Positions 33,502 through 42,181 are shown, counted from the first letter of the stretch. The stretch is DNA of 64,000 nt from Streptomyces sp. NBC_00670 (GCF_036226765.1 NZ_CP109017.1:4775001-4839000); one strand, 5' to 3'. Numbers and translations are program-made. The notes: generated from the sequence alone by a model not told the origin.

Positions 33502-34278
33502 ATGGTAGGGGCTCCACTGGACACCACCAGAGCCGACAGGGGAGGTGCGGCCGCGCCCGAGGAACGGGGAGGAGCGTTTCGCCGACTCCTCGGCTCGGCG
33601 GGCAGGCCGAAATCCGTGACCAACACCGCTGACAGCATCCAGGCTGCCGACTCCGCTCAGACAGCGACCTTCTCCACTGAAGCGGACTCGCAGGCGTGGA
33701 CTCCGCCCACCTGGGAGGAGATCGTCAGCACGCACAGCGGCCGTGTCTACCGGCTCGCCTACCGCCTGACGGGCAACCAGCACGACGCCGAGGACCTCAC
33801 CCAGGAGGTCTTCGTCCGCGTCTTCCGCTCCCTGTCGACGTACACGCCCGGCACCTTCGAGGGCTGGCTGCACCGCATCACCACCAACCTGTTCCTCGAC
33901 ATGGTCCGCCGCAAGCAGCGCATCCGCTTCGACGCCCTGGGCGACGACGCGGCCGAGCGCCTGCCCAGCCGCGAGCCCACCCCCCAGCAGGTCTTCAACG
34001 ACGCGCACTTCGACGCGGACGTGCAGCAGGCGCTCGACACCCTCGCGCCCGAGTTCCGCGCGGCCGTCGTCCTGTGCGACATCGAGGGCCTCTCCTACGA
34101 GGAGATCGCCGCCACGCTCGGCGTCAAGCTCGGCACGGTCCGCTCCCGGATCCACCGCGGCCGCTCCCAGCTGCGCAAGGCGCTCGCCCACCGGTCGCCG
34201 GAGGCGCGTGCCGAGAAGCGGCGCGGGTTCGCCTTCCCGGGAGTGCCCGCGCTGGGAGGAGGGGGCGCGACCGCGTGA
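33502..34278 (+). CDS. sigE: ECF RNA polymerase sigma factor, SigE type
   Basis: 258 residues from ATG 33502. Region 2 (YRLAYRLTGNQHDAEDLTQEVFVRVFRSL, then FEGWLHRITTNLFLDMVRRKQR) and region 4 (TLAPEFRAAVVLCDIEGLSYEEIAATLGVKLGTVRSRIHRGR) are intact. The N-terminal ~70 residues are a variable extension. The name follows the M. tuberculosis SigE locus; it is not the S. coelicolor cell-envelope sigE. The frame is open to ATG 33397, but that stretch is A/T-rich and looks like the promoter. The GTGA overlap with the anti-sigma gene couples the pair. It directs stress-response transcription. Confidence 0.88.
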   Translation: MVGAPLDTTRADRGGAAAPEERGGAFRRLLGSAGRPKSVTNTADSIQAADSAQTATFSTEADSQAWTPPTWEEIVSTHSGRVYRLAYRLTGNQHDAEDLTQEVFVRVFRSLSTYTPGTFEGWLHRITTNLFLDMVRRKQRIRFDALGDDAAERLPSREPTPQQVFNDAHFDADVQQALDTLAPEFRAAVVLCDIEGLSYEEIAATLGVKLGTVRSRIHRGRSQLRKALAHRSPEARAEKRRGFAFPGVPALGGGGATA

Positions 34279-35207
34279 GTGGATCACGTCGTCCCACACC
34301 GGCCGAGCAGCATCTGGGCGACCGGCTCTCCGCCCTGGTGGACGGAGAACTCGGTCATGAGTCGCGTGAGCGCGTCCTGGCGCACCTCGCCACCTGTGCG
34401 AAGTGCAAGGCCGAGGCGGACGCCCAGCGGCAGCTGAAGAGCGTCTTCGCGCAGGCCGCGCCGCCGCCGCCCTCCGAGAGCTTCCTGGCCCGTCTCCAGG
34501 GCCTGCCCGCCGGGGGCGACTCCGGCGACGGCGGCTCGCCGTTCGGCGTCACGGGCCCCGGCGGGGCCGGGGGCGCGCGCGGCGGCCGTCCGGGGCGGGT
34601 CTCCCCGGAGGCCGGGCTGTTCGGCGTCTCCGCCGACCCCTTCCGCTACGTCCCCTCGGGCGCCCACGCGACCGCGCTGTCCCCCTCCGAGGGCCATGCG
34701 CTGTCCGGCGACCCCGACGGTGACCGCGGCTTCCGCATCGCCCATGTGGGCCGGCCCGAGGAGCGGCCGGCCTCGCGCGGGCTGCGGTTCGCGTTCGTCG
34801 CGGCCGGGGCGGTGTCGCTGGCCGCGATCGCGCTCGGCGGGGTGACCGCGGGAAGCCCCGCGGACACGGCGTCGGATGCGCGGGGCGGGGCGGGGGCCGG
34901 CAGCAACGTCAGCCCCGCGCAGAGCGCGGGCGCGGGGGCAACGGCGGCCGAGGGGCGCCGGCGGCGTACCGGGCCGTTGCTCGCGCAGGGGAGGCGGGTG
35001 CCGGAGGGGTCTGCCGCGGTGTCCGTGGGTGCGCCGTTGTTGCCGGGGGCCGGGGGTGCGCAGGCGGAGGAGGCGTCGCAGGTGCTGACGGCGCCGGTGG
35101 AGGCGGTTGCCGTCTCCCCGCTGATCCGCCCCCTGTCGGCGACGCCGCCGTTCTCGCTCGGTACGTGGCCCACGACGCCGGTCCTGACGCCACCGCCGCT
35201 GCCCTGA
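34275..35207 (+). CDS. Zinc-finger anti-sigma factor (RseA-like, zf-HC2)
   Basis: 310 residues. The N-terminal ~80 form the anti-sigma domain, LGDRLSALVDGELGHESRERVLAHLATCAKCKAEADAQ, with the H-x3-C-x2-C zinc motif. A Gly/Pro-rich linker of ~90 residues is followed by one membrane helix (~residues 170-192, RFAFVAAGAVSLAAIALGGVTAG) and a disordered extracellular tail. It should sequester the sigma factor encoded just upstream until proteolysis or zinc-site change releases it. GTG 34275 overlaps the sigma stop. Confidence 0.9.
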   Translation: MSGSRRPTPAEQHLGDRLSALVDGELGHESRERVLAHLATCAKCKAEADAQRQLKSVFAQAAPPPPSESFLARLQGLPAGGDSGDGGSPFGVTGPGGAGGARGGRPGRVSPEAGLFGVSADPFRYVPSGAHATALSPSEGHALSGDPDGDRGFRIAHVGRPEERPASRGLRFAFVAAGAVSLAAIALGGVTAGSPADTASDARGGAGAGSNVSPAQSAGAGATAAEGRRRRTGPLLAQGRRVPEGSAAVSVGAPLLPGAGGAQAEEASQVLTAPVEAVAVSPLIRPLSATPPFSLGTWPTTPVLTPPPLP

Positions 35208-35275
35208 CGGGGGCGGGGAAAGGTTCGGGGAGCACCCCTGGTTGAATCCGGTCGGGCGCTTCGATGGAGGACACC

Positions 35276-36241
35276 ATGAACCAGGACGGCGACCTCGAGC
35301 CGGACCTCTCCCAGCCGGCCGTCACCACCACCCCCGCCCCACCCCCCTGGCACCGCTACGACCCCTGGTCCCCCACCCCCTTCCGGCACGCCCCCGCACC
35401 CCCACCCCGCCGCCCGCGGCCACAACGCCGCACCCTCGTCGCCACCACCCTCGCCGTCCTCCTCCTCTCCGGCACCGCCGGCCTCGCCACCGGCGCCTAC
35501 CTGGAGCACGAGAACCTCCGCGCCACGCTCCCGGAGACCGGCGGGGACACCCCGGCCCGCCCCGCCCGCAGCGTCACCGACATCGCCGCCCACGCCCTCC
35601 CCGGCGTCGTCACCCTCCATGTCCGCGGCGTCGGCGAACAGGACACCGGCACCGGCTTTGTCTTCGACACCCACGGCCGCATCCTGACCAACAACCACGT
35701 CGTCGCCCCCGGCGACTCCGACGGCGGCGAGATATCCGTGACGTTCACCGACGGCCGCACCGCCCGCGCCACCGTCGTCGGCCGGGACGCCCACTCCGAC
35801 CTGGCCGTCGTCGAGGTCGAGAACGCCCGGGGCCTCACCCCGCTCCCCCTCGGCGACTCCGACGACGTCCGCGTCGGCGACCCGGTCGTGGCGATCGGCG
35901 CCCCCTTCGACCTGCCGGGCACCGTCACCTCCGGCATCGTCAGTGCCACGAAGCGCTCCGTCACGGCGGACGGCGAGAAGGGCGAGGACGACGACGTGTC
36001 GTACACCGACGCGCTCCAGACCGACGCCCCGATCAACCCCGGCAACTCCGGCGGCCCGCTCCTGGACGGCCGCGCCCGCGTCATCGGCATCAACTCCGCC
36101 ATCCGCGCCGCCGACGGCGACTCGGGCGCCGAGGAGGGCCGGAGCGGCTCGATAGGGCTCGGCTTCGCCATCCCCGTCAACCACGCCCGGCAGGTCGCCG
36201 GGGAACTGATCGCCAAGGACCGCGCCGGGGGCGCCGGCTGA
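35276..36241 (+). CDS. HtrA/DegP-type serine protease without a PDZ domain
   Basis: 321 residues. Cytoplasmic Pro-rich N-terminus, membrane helix ~residues 60-80 (TLVATTLAVLLLSGTAGLATGAY), then a chymotrypsin-fold protease facing outside. Triad His141 (LTNNHVV), Asp175 (HSDLAVV), Ser258 (NPGNSGGPL). The protein stops soon after the fold (FAIPVNHARQVAGELI), whereas HtrA proteases usually add a ~90-residue PDZ domain. ATG 35276 is chosen because GGAGG lies six bases before it. Likely part of the SigE envelope-stress response (compare Rv1223). Confidence 0.92.
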   Translation: MNQDGDLEPDLSQPAVTTTPAPPPWHRYDPWSPTPFRHAPAPPPRRPRPQRRTLVATTLAVLLLSGTAGLATGAYLEHENLRATLPETGGDTPARPARSVTDIAAHALPGVVTLHVRGVGEQDTGTGFVFDTHGRILTNNHVVAPGDSDGGEISVTFTDGRTARATVVGRDAHSDLAVVEVENARGLTPLPLGDSDDVRVGDPVVAIGAPFDLPGTVTSGIVSATKRSVTADGEKGEDDDVSYTDALQTDAPINPGNSGGPLLDGRARVIGINSAIRAADGDSGAEEGRSGSIGLGFAIPVNHARQVAGELIAKDRAGGAG

Positions 36242-36472
36242 GCGCCGCCAAAACCTCACAGGACATACGAACTCACAGGAACGGGGCGAACGCCCCGTCC
36301 CACAAGGGGCACGGCAGGGCGAACGCGGCGTGTACACGCGGTACGGCGGCCCGGGCAGTACCGGTGTCCGGGTGTCGCCGGGTACCGTGGACCCGGCCCG
36401 GACCACGGAGGACGCGACCAGAAGGCCGCCGACGGACTGCCCGAGGGCCGCGGACATCGCGAGGAGCTTCAG

Positions 36473-36916
36473 GTGTTCAATGACATAGGACCGTTCGAGC
36501 TGGTGACGATCGTCGTCCTGGCTGTGCTCGTCTTCGGTCCGGACAAGCTCCCGAAGGTCATCCAGGACACGATGCGGACGATCCGCAAGATCCGCGAGTT
36601 CTCGGAGAGCGCCAAGCAGGACATCCGCAACGAGCTCGGCCCGGAGTTCAAGGACTTCGAGTTCGAGGACCTCAACCCCAAGACGTTCATCCGCAAGCAG
36701 CTGGAGAACGACGAGCTGGGGCTGAAGGAGATCCGCAACGGCTTCGACCTGAAGAAGGAGATGGCCGAGGTCGCGGACGCCGTGCACAGCGAGCCCGAGG
36801 CGGCGGGCGCCGGCGCGGGTGGCTCCGGCGGCAGCATCGACATGCGGAAGAAGCCGGAGCTCACGAAGAAGGCCACGCCGGAGGACCGGCCGCCCTTCGA
36901 CGCGGACGCGACCTGA
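36473..36916 (+). CDS. tatB: Sec-independent protein translocase subunit TatB
   Basis: 147 residues from GTG 36473. MFNDIGPFELVTIVVLAVLVFGPDKLP is the TatA/B membrane helix with its hinge (FGPxKLP); Glu9, which marks TatB, is present. A long amphipathic helix and charged C-terminus follow. With TatA and TatC encoded elsewhere it forms the receptor for twin-arginine substrates. Placement after sigE, the anti-sigma gene and htrA is the conserved actinobacterial order (Rv1221-Rv1224). Confidence 0.95.
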   Translation: MFNDIGPFELVTIVVLAVLVFGPDKLPKVIQDTMRTIRKIREFSESAKQDIRNELGPEFKDFEFEDLNPKTFIRKQLENDELGLKEIRNGFDLKKEMAEVADAVHSEPEAAGAGAGGSGGSIDMRKKPELTKKATPEDRPPFDADAT

Positions 36917-37197
36917 CCGACACCCGGCCGGCGTCCGCGACCGTCGCCCTGCCGTCGTCCGCGACCGGCACCCCGCCCGCGCACGCCGTGCGCCCCGCGT
37001 GCGCCCCGGCCCGCGTGTCGGGCCCCCGACCGGCGCCCGTACGACGTGCACGAGGCCGTACGCGCCGGGTGTTTCCCGGCCGCCCGGGAAGCTGTGGCTA
37101 TGCTGCCCAGTTGTTGTGCGGACCAGAAATGAGCGAGGACGCCCGTGGGGGGCGGGCCGCTCGGGTCCCGCCAGGAACTGAGGAGGCGTCCGGGTAC

Positions 37198-37854
37198 ATG
37201 GAGACGACGAGTCGGGTGGGCGCGCAGGCGCCGGCCGCGGAGGACGGACAACAGGTCCCCTCCGCCCGGCGTACGGTCGACGGCTACCTGCGCGCGCCCT
37301 TCCCTTGGTACGGCCTCGACGAGGCGTTCACGGGCCCGCGCTGGCTGATGCAGGTGGGCACCGCCGCGGACGGCGCGGTGGAGCACGGTTCGATCGGGCA
37401 CGGTGACGAGCCGTCCATCCGTCACGAGACGACGGAGGACGAGAAGGAACGGTTCGCGGTCGTGGTGACGGTCGCCGCGCACCCAGGCCGGCGCAGTCCG
37501 GACGGCACGGGGCAGCTGGAGGCCACGTCGGTGTCCTCCGCGGCCTGGCTCGCGGGCGCGGGGCTGCTGACCTGCACCTGGCCCGGACAGCTGGACCACA
37601 CGCTGCGGGACGACTGGCTGGCGCAGCAGACCGAGACGGCGTGGATCCTCGCGGACGATCTCGACGGCCCCGAGTGGTCCTCGCTGTCCCTGCCGGTGGA
37701 CGGCGTGCCGACGCCGTTCCACTACCGGGAGTCCGAGTTCGGCTGGGTGCTGGCCGGCTCCACGGAGCAGGGGGTGCACGTGGGGGCGTACGGGCGCGGG
37801 ATGAGCGCGTACGGTCTTGGCTTCGCCGTCGCGGATATCGGCGCTTACGCCTAG
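37198..37854 (+). CDS. Conserved Streptomyces hypothetical protein (218 aa)
   Basis: No family recognised. ATG 37198 has AGGAGG about 12 bases upstream (alternative ATG 37129). The composition is that of a soluble protein rich in aromatic residues: VDGYLRAPFPWYGLDEAFTGPRWLMQ, WILADDLDGPEWSSLSLPVDGVPTPFHYRESEFGWVLAG. The pattern of paired beta-strands and Trp residues resembles immunity- or SMI1-like folds only loosely; I would not assign it. It is the last core gene before the variable patch at 37.9-42.2 kb. Confidence 0.7.
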   Translation: METTSRVGAQAPAAEDGQQVPSARRTVDGYLRAPFPWYGLDEAFTGPRWLMQVGTAADGAVEHGSIGHGDEPSIRHETTEDEKERFAVVVTVAAHPGRRSPDGTGQLEATSVSSAAWLAGAGLLTCTWPGQLDHTLRDDWLAQQTETAWILADDLDGPEWSSLSLPVDGVPTPFHYRESEFGWVLAGSTEQGVHVGAYGRGMSAYGLGFAVADIGAYA

Positions 37855-37861
37855 TGCTGTG

Positions 37862-38164
37862 ACCCGGGAGAGTTCGCCGGGTGGCGACTCCGGCACACCG
37901 TCCGGCGAGGCAGCCGACTTCACCGGGGCGGTCCGCGACATCGACGTAGTACTCGACACGATCGGCGGCGACACCGTCGAGCGCTCGCTCAACGGGCTCC
38001 GCCCAGGCGGGCGCCTCGTGACGGCGGTCGCCGAGTCGGACACGGAGCTCATCGCGAAGTTCGAGACGGTCGGCATGCGCTTCAGCGGCATCGCGGGCGA
38101 CCCCGATCCGGTCGCCCTGCGAGGCCTCGTCGAACTCGTCGAACAGGGCAGACTTCGGGTCTGA
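37862..38164 (+). pseudogene. Internal fragment of an NADP-dependent MDR oxidoreductase
   Basis: About 80 codons encode DIDVVLDTIGGDTVERSLNG, LRPGGRLVTAVAESDTELIAKFE and GLVELVEQGRLRV. This matches the C-terminal half of zinc-less quinone oxidoreductases. The family continues after RLRV with ~30 more residues (catalytic-domain closure), but here a stop follows at once, and ~200 N-terminal residues are missing. The remnant begins within 10 bases of the preceding core gene's stop, marking an insertion/deletion boundary. Confidence 0.75.
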
Positions 38165-38226
38165 ACGACCAGCAGCGGGCCGGAGCGTCCACGGCAAGGT
38201 TGCGGTGACAGGAGTCAGAGTTTGAA

Positions 38227-38247
38227 CTATGTCCGGGACGGACATAG
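38227..38247. promoter_or_regulatory. 21-bp perfect palindrome upstream of a TetR gene
   Basis: CTATGTCCG at 38227-38235, 3-base centre, complement at 38239-38247. It ends 10 bases before the TetR GTG start, and its right arm contains a CATAGT -10-like element, so a leaderless promoter and operator coincide. Autorepression is inferred. Confidence 0.8.
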
Positions 38248-38257
38248 TGTCGGTGGC

Positions 38258-38848
38258 GTGCAGTCTCAGACGTCGCTCGGTTCCGAGGTGATTCTTTCGA
38301 CCGCCGAGGAGGTCTTGCGTCGGCATGGGCCGTCGAAGGCCACGGTTGTGGACGTGGCGCGGGCACTCGGCGTCAGCCACACGGCGGTCTACCGGTACTT
38401 TCCCTCGAAGGCCGCGTTGCGGGAGGCCGTCGCACGGCGTTGGTTGAAGCACGTCAACGACGAACTCCTGGCCGTCGTCGGCGAGTCGCGGCTGGCATCG
38501 CCAGACCGTCTCCGGGCTTGGCTTGTCACCCTGTTCACGGTGAAGCGGACCTTGGCGTCTGAGGATCCGGAACTGTTCGCGATGTACGGGACCTTGTTGG
38601 CCGAGCAGAGCGGCGCGGCTGAGGAGCACGTGGCCGACTTGCTCGCCCAGTTGCGGACCATCGTCGGCGACGGTGTCGCTGCCGGTGATTTCACCACGAC
38701 GAGTCCTGAGGAGACCGCCCAAGCTGTCCTCGAGGCCACCACCCGCTTTCACCACCCGGCGCATGCCGCCGAATGGTCCACACCGGGAATGGACGCGGGC
38801 CTGGACCGGATCTGCACCTTGCTGCTCGACGGGTTGTCGGCTTCGTGA
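38258..38848 (+). CDS. TetR family transcriptional regulator
   Basis: 196 residues from GTG 38258. HTH: ILSTAEEVLRRHGPSKATVV, then DVARALGVSHTAVYRYFPSKAALREAVA. The C-terminal domain resembles TetR_C_7-type regulators (SPEETAQAVLEATTRFHHPAHAAEW). In related loci such regulators often sit beside an NADP-dependent oxidoreductase, and the broken oxidoreductase just upstream may be its lost target. Base composition is slightly lower in GC than the core genes, consistent with acquisition. Confidence 0.9.
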   Translation: MQSQTSLGSEVILSTAEEVLRRHGPSKATVVDVARALGVSHTAVYRYFPSKAALREAVARRWLKHVNDELLAVVGESRLASPDRLRAWLVTLFTVKRTLASEDPELFAMYGTLLAEQSGAAEEHVADLLAQLRTIVGDGVAAGDFTTTSPEETAQAVLEATTRFHHPAHAAEWSTPGMDAGLDRICTLLLDGLSAS

Positions 38849-38874
38849 CCGTGTCCCCCGTCGGACGCATCAGG

Positions 38875-39942
38875 TCAGCGAAGCTGGATGCCACCTGACC
38901 AGACGTGCCGAATCCGTGTCGTCGCCCGGATGTCCGTGGTGGGGTCGTCGTCGGTGAGCAGGAAGTCGGCGCGGCGGCCCACTGCGATGACTCCGCGGTC
39001 GGCCAGGCCGAACACCTCGGCCGGCCGGACGGTGGCCGCGCGCAGCGCTTCCACCGGTGACAGGCCGGCATCGACGAGGAGCCGCAGCTCCTGGTGCATC
39101 GCCTCGCCGTACGGCGGGGAGAACGGCGCGGACGGGTCACCGTTCGCGTCGGTACCGGCAAGCACGGTCGCGCCCGCCTCGTGCAGGCGGCGAACGGAGA
39201 GCCGGGCGTTCTCGTAGTCGAGGGGCAGCCGAGAGCCGACGGCCGTCTGAATACCCCGCATCATCACCAGCGTCGGCGAGGTGACCAGGACGCGGCGCGC
39301 GAGGTCGGCGCTGATCACCGCCTCCAGTGGTACGTGGGTCACGACGTCCGTGCCCGCTTCGACGGCCATCTGGTAGGCGGCTGCGGAAGTGGCATGCGCG
39401 ATGGCCTTCAGCCCGTGGCTGTGCGCCGAGCGAACGAGGGCCGTCACTGTTTCGGGAGTGAAGGCGCTCATGCCGGCCGGCCCGGCGGGCTCGACCAGGA
39501 TCTTCAGGTAGTCCACACCGTCGCGGGCTCGGCTCGCCACGAATGCCTCCGCGGCTTCGGGACCGGGTACGGCGATGTGATCGGGATATCCCATCGCGGT
39601 GATCGGCCCGGAACCCGGAGCAACGGCGGGATAGCCCGCGCTGAACAGGTCGGTGAGCCCGTCACGATGACGCAGCGACAGCGTTTCCCGAGGACGCGGC
39701 GTGGCCATGTCGAGCGCCGTGGTGACACCCCAGTGACCACATGATTCCAGTGCTGCCCTCGCTTGGACGTGCAGATGAGTGTCGATCAGCCCTGGCAGTA
39801 GTGCGCCCGCACCGGCGTCGATCGTCCGCGCTCCCCGCACCGGGTCCGCCACGATTCGGCCTCGGTCGATGTGAACCGGGCGTGGCGGGGTGAGACCGGT
39901 GCCGTCGAAGACGCGGGCATTCTCAATCGTGAGGGGTTCCAA
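38875..39942 (-). CDS. Amidohydrolase family protein
   Basis: 355 residues, metal-dependent TIM barrel. The N-terminal beta-sandwich (NARVFDGTG) and GLIDTHLHVQ (H-x-H, metal ligands) are present, followed by the lysine in GVDYLKILV, histidines in HSHGLKAIAHATS and VVTHVPLE, the aspartate in GTDANGDP, and the C-terminal VRPAEVFGLADRGVIAVGRRADFLL. This is the imidazolonepropionase/prolidase-like branch. It is downstream of, and on the same strand as, a cyclase-family gene with a 68-base gap; together they may open and hydrolyse one cyclic amide substrate. Confidence 0.88.
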   Translation of the reverse strand: MEPLTIENARVFDGTGLTPPRPVHIDRGRIVADPVRGARTIDAGAGALLPGLIDTHLHVQARAALESCGHWGVTTALDMATPRPRETLSLRHRDGLTDLFSAGYPAVAPGSGPITAMGYPDHIAVPGPEAAEAFVASRARDGVDYLKILVEPAGPAGMSAFTPETVTALVRSAHSHGLKAIAHATSAAAYQMAVEAGTDVVTHVPLEAVISADLARRVLVTSPTLVMMRGIQTAVGSRLPLDYENARLSVRRLHEAGATVLAGTDANGDPSAPFSPPYGEAMHQELRLLVDAGLSPVEALRAATVRPAEVFGLADRGVIAVGRRADFLLTDDDPTTDIRATTRIRHVWSGGIQLR

Positions 39943-40010
39943 TGGTGCGCTTCCTTGCGGCTCGGATCACGGTGAGTGCGCGGGGTGTCGTTCTGGTCGG
40001 TGCCAAACGT

Positions 40011-40895
40011 TCAGAAGATCGCGAGGGGCGTGACGGGCAGTCCTGTCGCGCCGGTGACCGGGATGGTTCCCAGGACGAACAGAAAGCTGTAGCGACCGAG
40101 TTCGCGGCAGGTCCGGCTCAGCTCGTCCAGTTCGGGCCCGTCCACGAGCGGCATGCCGAGCCGGCCGAGTGCGATCCTGTGCACGGCGATCGACCCTCCG
40201 GGCACGATCGGCGGTTTGTCGCTGATATCGCCGACGAACAGCGAGACCTCGTGGTCCCCGAGCCACCTGACGGCGTCGAGGGTCAGGATCGGCATCGATG
40301 CGGCCGTCTCCGGGGACAAGGTCCAACCACCGCGGACCACCAGCGCGTCACCGGATTCGACGTGGACGCCGCCGCGTTGCTCTGCCTCGTCGAGATCTGC
40401 GGCACTCACATGATGATCCGCTTCCAGCGCGCCGCCCGGCGCGAGGTCGAGCAGCACGCCACGGGTGAGGATTCCCGTGGTCAGCGGCGTGGACGAACTC
40501 TGGCGCAGGGTTCCGCCGGTGATCACCTGATCGGCCGGTATCCCCGGATACACCATGCCGTCGCAGTTGACGTGCGCCAGCGCGTCGACGTGGGTCGAAT
40601 GCTGATGGTGCACGTTGATCGTGAGCATGTCGGTGAACGCGGCCGAGGCGGTGCCCGCGAAGGTCAGGGTTTGCGTGACCGCCGGAGGCATCATGTGTCC
40701 GCCGGAACCGAACGCACCACCCAGTGGCACCGGGACGATCGGAACGGCAAGGGAGACAACGCGCCCTGTTCTCGCCTCCGCGACGGCATGGGCGCGTACG
40801 TCATCGGTGATGAAGTTCAACGTGCCCAGTTCGTCGTCCAGGCCCCAACGGCCCCAGTTGCTGGGCCCGGCTTCGTTGTTGCGACCGTCCGTCAT
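40011..40895 (-). CDS. Cyclase family protein (kynurenine formamidase-like)
   Basis: 294 residues. The metal-binding motif appears as HHQHSTHVDALAHV (H-x-x-S-T-H-x-D), which is the pattern of the long-form cyclase/formamidase family (PF04199). The N-terminal NWGRWGLDDELGTLNFIT is highly typical of that form. Members hydrolyse formylkynurenine or cyclic amides. Co-directional with the amidohydrolase; divergent from the NAD(P)-binding protein gene across a 149-bp A/T-richer spacer. Confidence 0.88.
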   Translation of the reverse strand: MTDGRNNEAGPSNWGRWGLDDELGTLNFITDDVRAHAVAEARTGRVVSLAVPIVPVPLGGAFGSGGHMMPPAVTQTLTFAGTASAAFTDMLTINVHHQHSTHVDALAHVNCDGMVYPGIPADQVITGGTLRQSSSTPLTTGILTRGVLLDLAPGGALEADHHVSAADLDEAEQRGGVHVESGDALVVRGGWTLSPETAASMPILTLDAVRWLGDHEVSLFVGDISDKPPIVPGGSIAVHRIALGRLGMPLVDGPELDELSRTCRELGRYSFLFVLGTIPVTGATGLPVTPLAIF

Positions 40896-40995
40896 CGGTT
40901 GCCCGCCTCGAGTAACACCCTGTGGCCGGCCGCGGGGTGCGCGGCGCGGGATCTTGCTACCTGCATGGAGCTAGCCTAGGGTGGCGGCGCTCAGG

Positions 40996-41010
40996 TTTCA
41001 AGATCTGAAA
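40996..41010. promoter_or_regulatory. Inverted repeat TTTCA-N5-TGAAA in a divergent spacer
   Basis: TTTCA at 40996-41000 and TGAAA at 41006-41010 around AGATC, in the A/T-richer spacer between the cyclase and NAD(P)-binding protein genes. TTTCA-N5-TGAAA is a common HxlR/MarR-type operator shape. The bound regulator is unknown. Confidence 0.5.
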
Positions 41011-41044
41011 TCTGAATCATGTCACCCGAGAGGGGCTGCTGATC

Positions 41045-41881
41045 ATGGCTACGCTGGTGGTAGGTGCCCGGGGACACGTGGGCGGCGCGGTATTGACCGG
41101 GCTGCTGGCCGCCGGTGAGGTGGTGCGCGCGTCCAGCCGTGCGCCACAACCCGGAGACTTCCCTGAAGGTGTCGAGGTCGTCCGTGCCGATCTGACCGAC
41201 CCCGCCTCCTGGCCGGAGGTCCTGACCGGTATGCGCAAGGTATTCCTGTATGCGCACCCGGAGACCGCGACGGAATTCACAGCCGTGGCGCGGGATGCGG
41301 GTGTGGAGCACGTGGTGCTGCTGTCCTCCAGTTCGGTACTGCTCCCGGACGCGGCGTCCAATCCGATCGCCCAGCGGCACATCGCGGTGGAGCGTGCACT
41401 GGACGAGATCGGGTTGGCTCGCACCTTCGTGCGGCCGGGCTACTTCGCGACCAACACGCTGCGCTGGCGGTCCATCCGCACTGAACGCGTGCTGCGCACC
41501 GCCTTCCCCGACGCCACCTCCTCACCGGTACATGAACGCGATATCGCCGACGTAGCCGTGCGGGCGCTGCTGGATGACACCCACCGCCAGGACGCCCACG
41601 CGGTGCTGGGGGCGGGACCGGTGACGCAGCGGGAGCAGGTGGCCGCGATCGCTGAGGCGCTGGGCGAGCCGGTGCGTGTGGACGAGGTGGACGTCGACAC
41701 CTACCGTGCCGAACTGCTCGCCGAACTACCCGTACCCCTGGTGGAACGTCTGCTCCAGTCCCGGGGCAGTGTGCCTTCGCTGCCGGCCGACCTGGCTACC
41801 GACGCGGTTCCCGAGATGCTCGGTAGGCCCGCGTTGACGTTCGCCGAGTGGGCGCGCGATCATGCCACCGACTTCCGCTGA
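41045..41881 (+). CDS. NmrA-like NAD(P)-binding protein
   Basis: 278 residues, atypical short-chain dehydrogenase/NmrA fold. Dinucleotide motif GARGHVGGAVLTGLL at the N-terminus, RADLTDP, and VLLSSSSVLL in place of the catalytic Ser region; no YxxxK, so it is more likely a sensor or quinone-reductase-like protein (as TMR/QOR2) than a classic SDR. ATG 41045 has GAGAGGGG 12 bases upstream. Codon use is less GC-biased than in core genes. Confidence 0.85.
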   Translation: MATLVVGARGHVGGAVLTGLLAAGEVVRASSRAPQPGDFPEGVEVVRADLTDPASWPEVLTGMRKVFLYAHPETATEFTAVARDAGVEHVVLLSSSSVLLPDAASNPIAQRHIAVERALDEIGLARTFVRPGYFATNTLRWRSIRTERVLRTAFPDATSSPVHERDIADVAVRALLDDTHRQDAHAVLGAGPVTQREQVAAIAEALGEPVRVDEVDVDTYRAELLAELPVPLVERLLQSRGSVPSLPADLATDAVPEMLGRPALTFAEWARDHATDFR

Positions 41882-41926
41882 GCGCTTCCCGGTCCGTCAT
41901 GAACCGGGACACCGTGGGCCTGACTG

Positions 41927-41985
41927 ATGATGCGTGAGGTCGACGAGCTGCTCAGCGTCGATGATCCAGCCTGGCCGCTCCTCCT
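41927..41985 (+). pseudogene. 5' fragment of a DUF2625 gene
   Basis: The first 20 codons read MMREVDELLSVDDPAWPLL. This matches the start of DUF2625 proteins (basic-x-EL-x-x-V-x-DPAWP). Those proteins run to over 200 residues; here similarity ends at about 41983, where opposite-strand transposase-like sequence begins. I read it as a gene cut by an insertion followed by deletion. Confidence 0.5.
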
Positions 41986-42047
41986 TTTCATCCGCCAGTT
42001 CGTGTGGATGGACCAGCGAGTGAAGGGCTTGCCCAGCACCAGCTGCG
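41985..42047 (-). mobile_element. Possible scar of an IS630-type transposase
   Basis: On the minus strand, codons near 42040-42008 read QLVLGKPFTRWSI, close to the GxPFTRWSxRKL block of the helix-turn-helix region in IS630-family transposases. One base out of frame the next residues read HELADE, like KLADY. So the fragment is about 20 codons with a frameshift. No terminal repeats were found. Call is tentative. Confidence 0.35.
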
Positions 42048-42158
42048 GATGCGCGGGTCGGGGGACGCGCCTTCCCGCCGCAGGGGGTGCGTCGCAGTGC
42101 GGCTGCGGGCCGGATTGGGTTGCTCGCGCCCGCGCGGTGGAGCCGCACAGTGCCACAA

Positions 42159-42181
42159 CCCGCGCCCCTTCGGGGCGCGGG
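42159..42181 (-). terminator. Terminator after mrp, next to a dispersed repeat
   Basis: CCCGCGCCCC at 42159-42168 and complement at 42172-42181 with a 3-base loop. The preceding block gctcgcgcccgcgcggtgga (42122-42141) recurs near 60374-60396, a second dispersed repeat family. It lies 20 bases from the mrp stop, between convergent genes. Confidence 0.75.
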
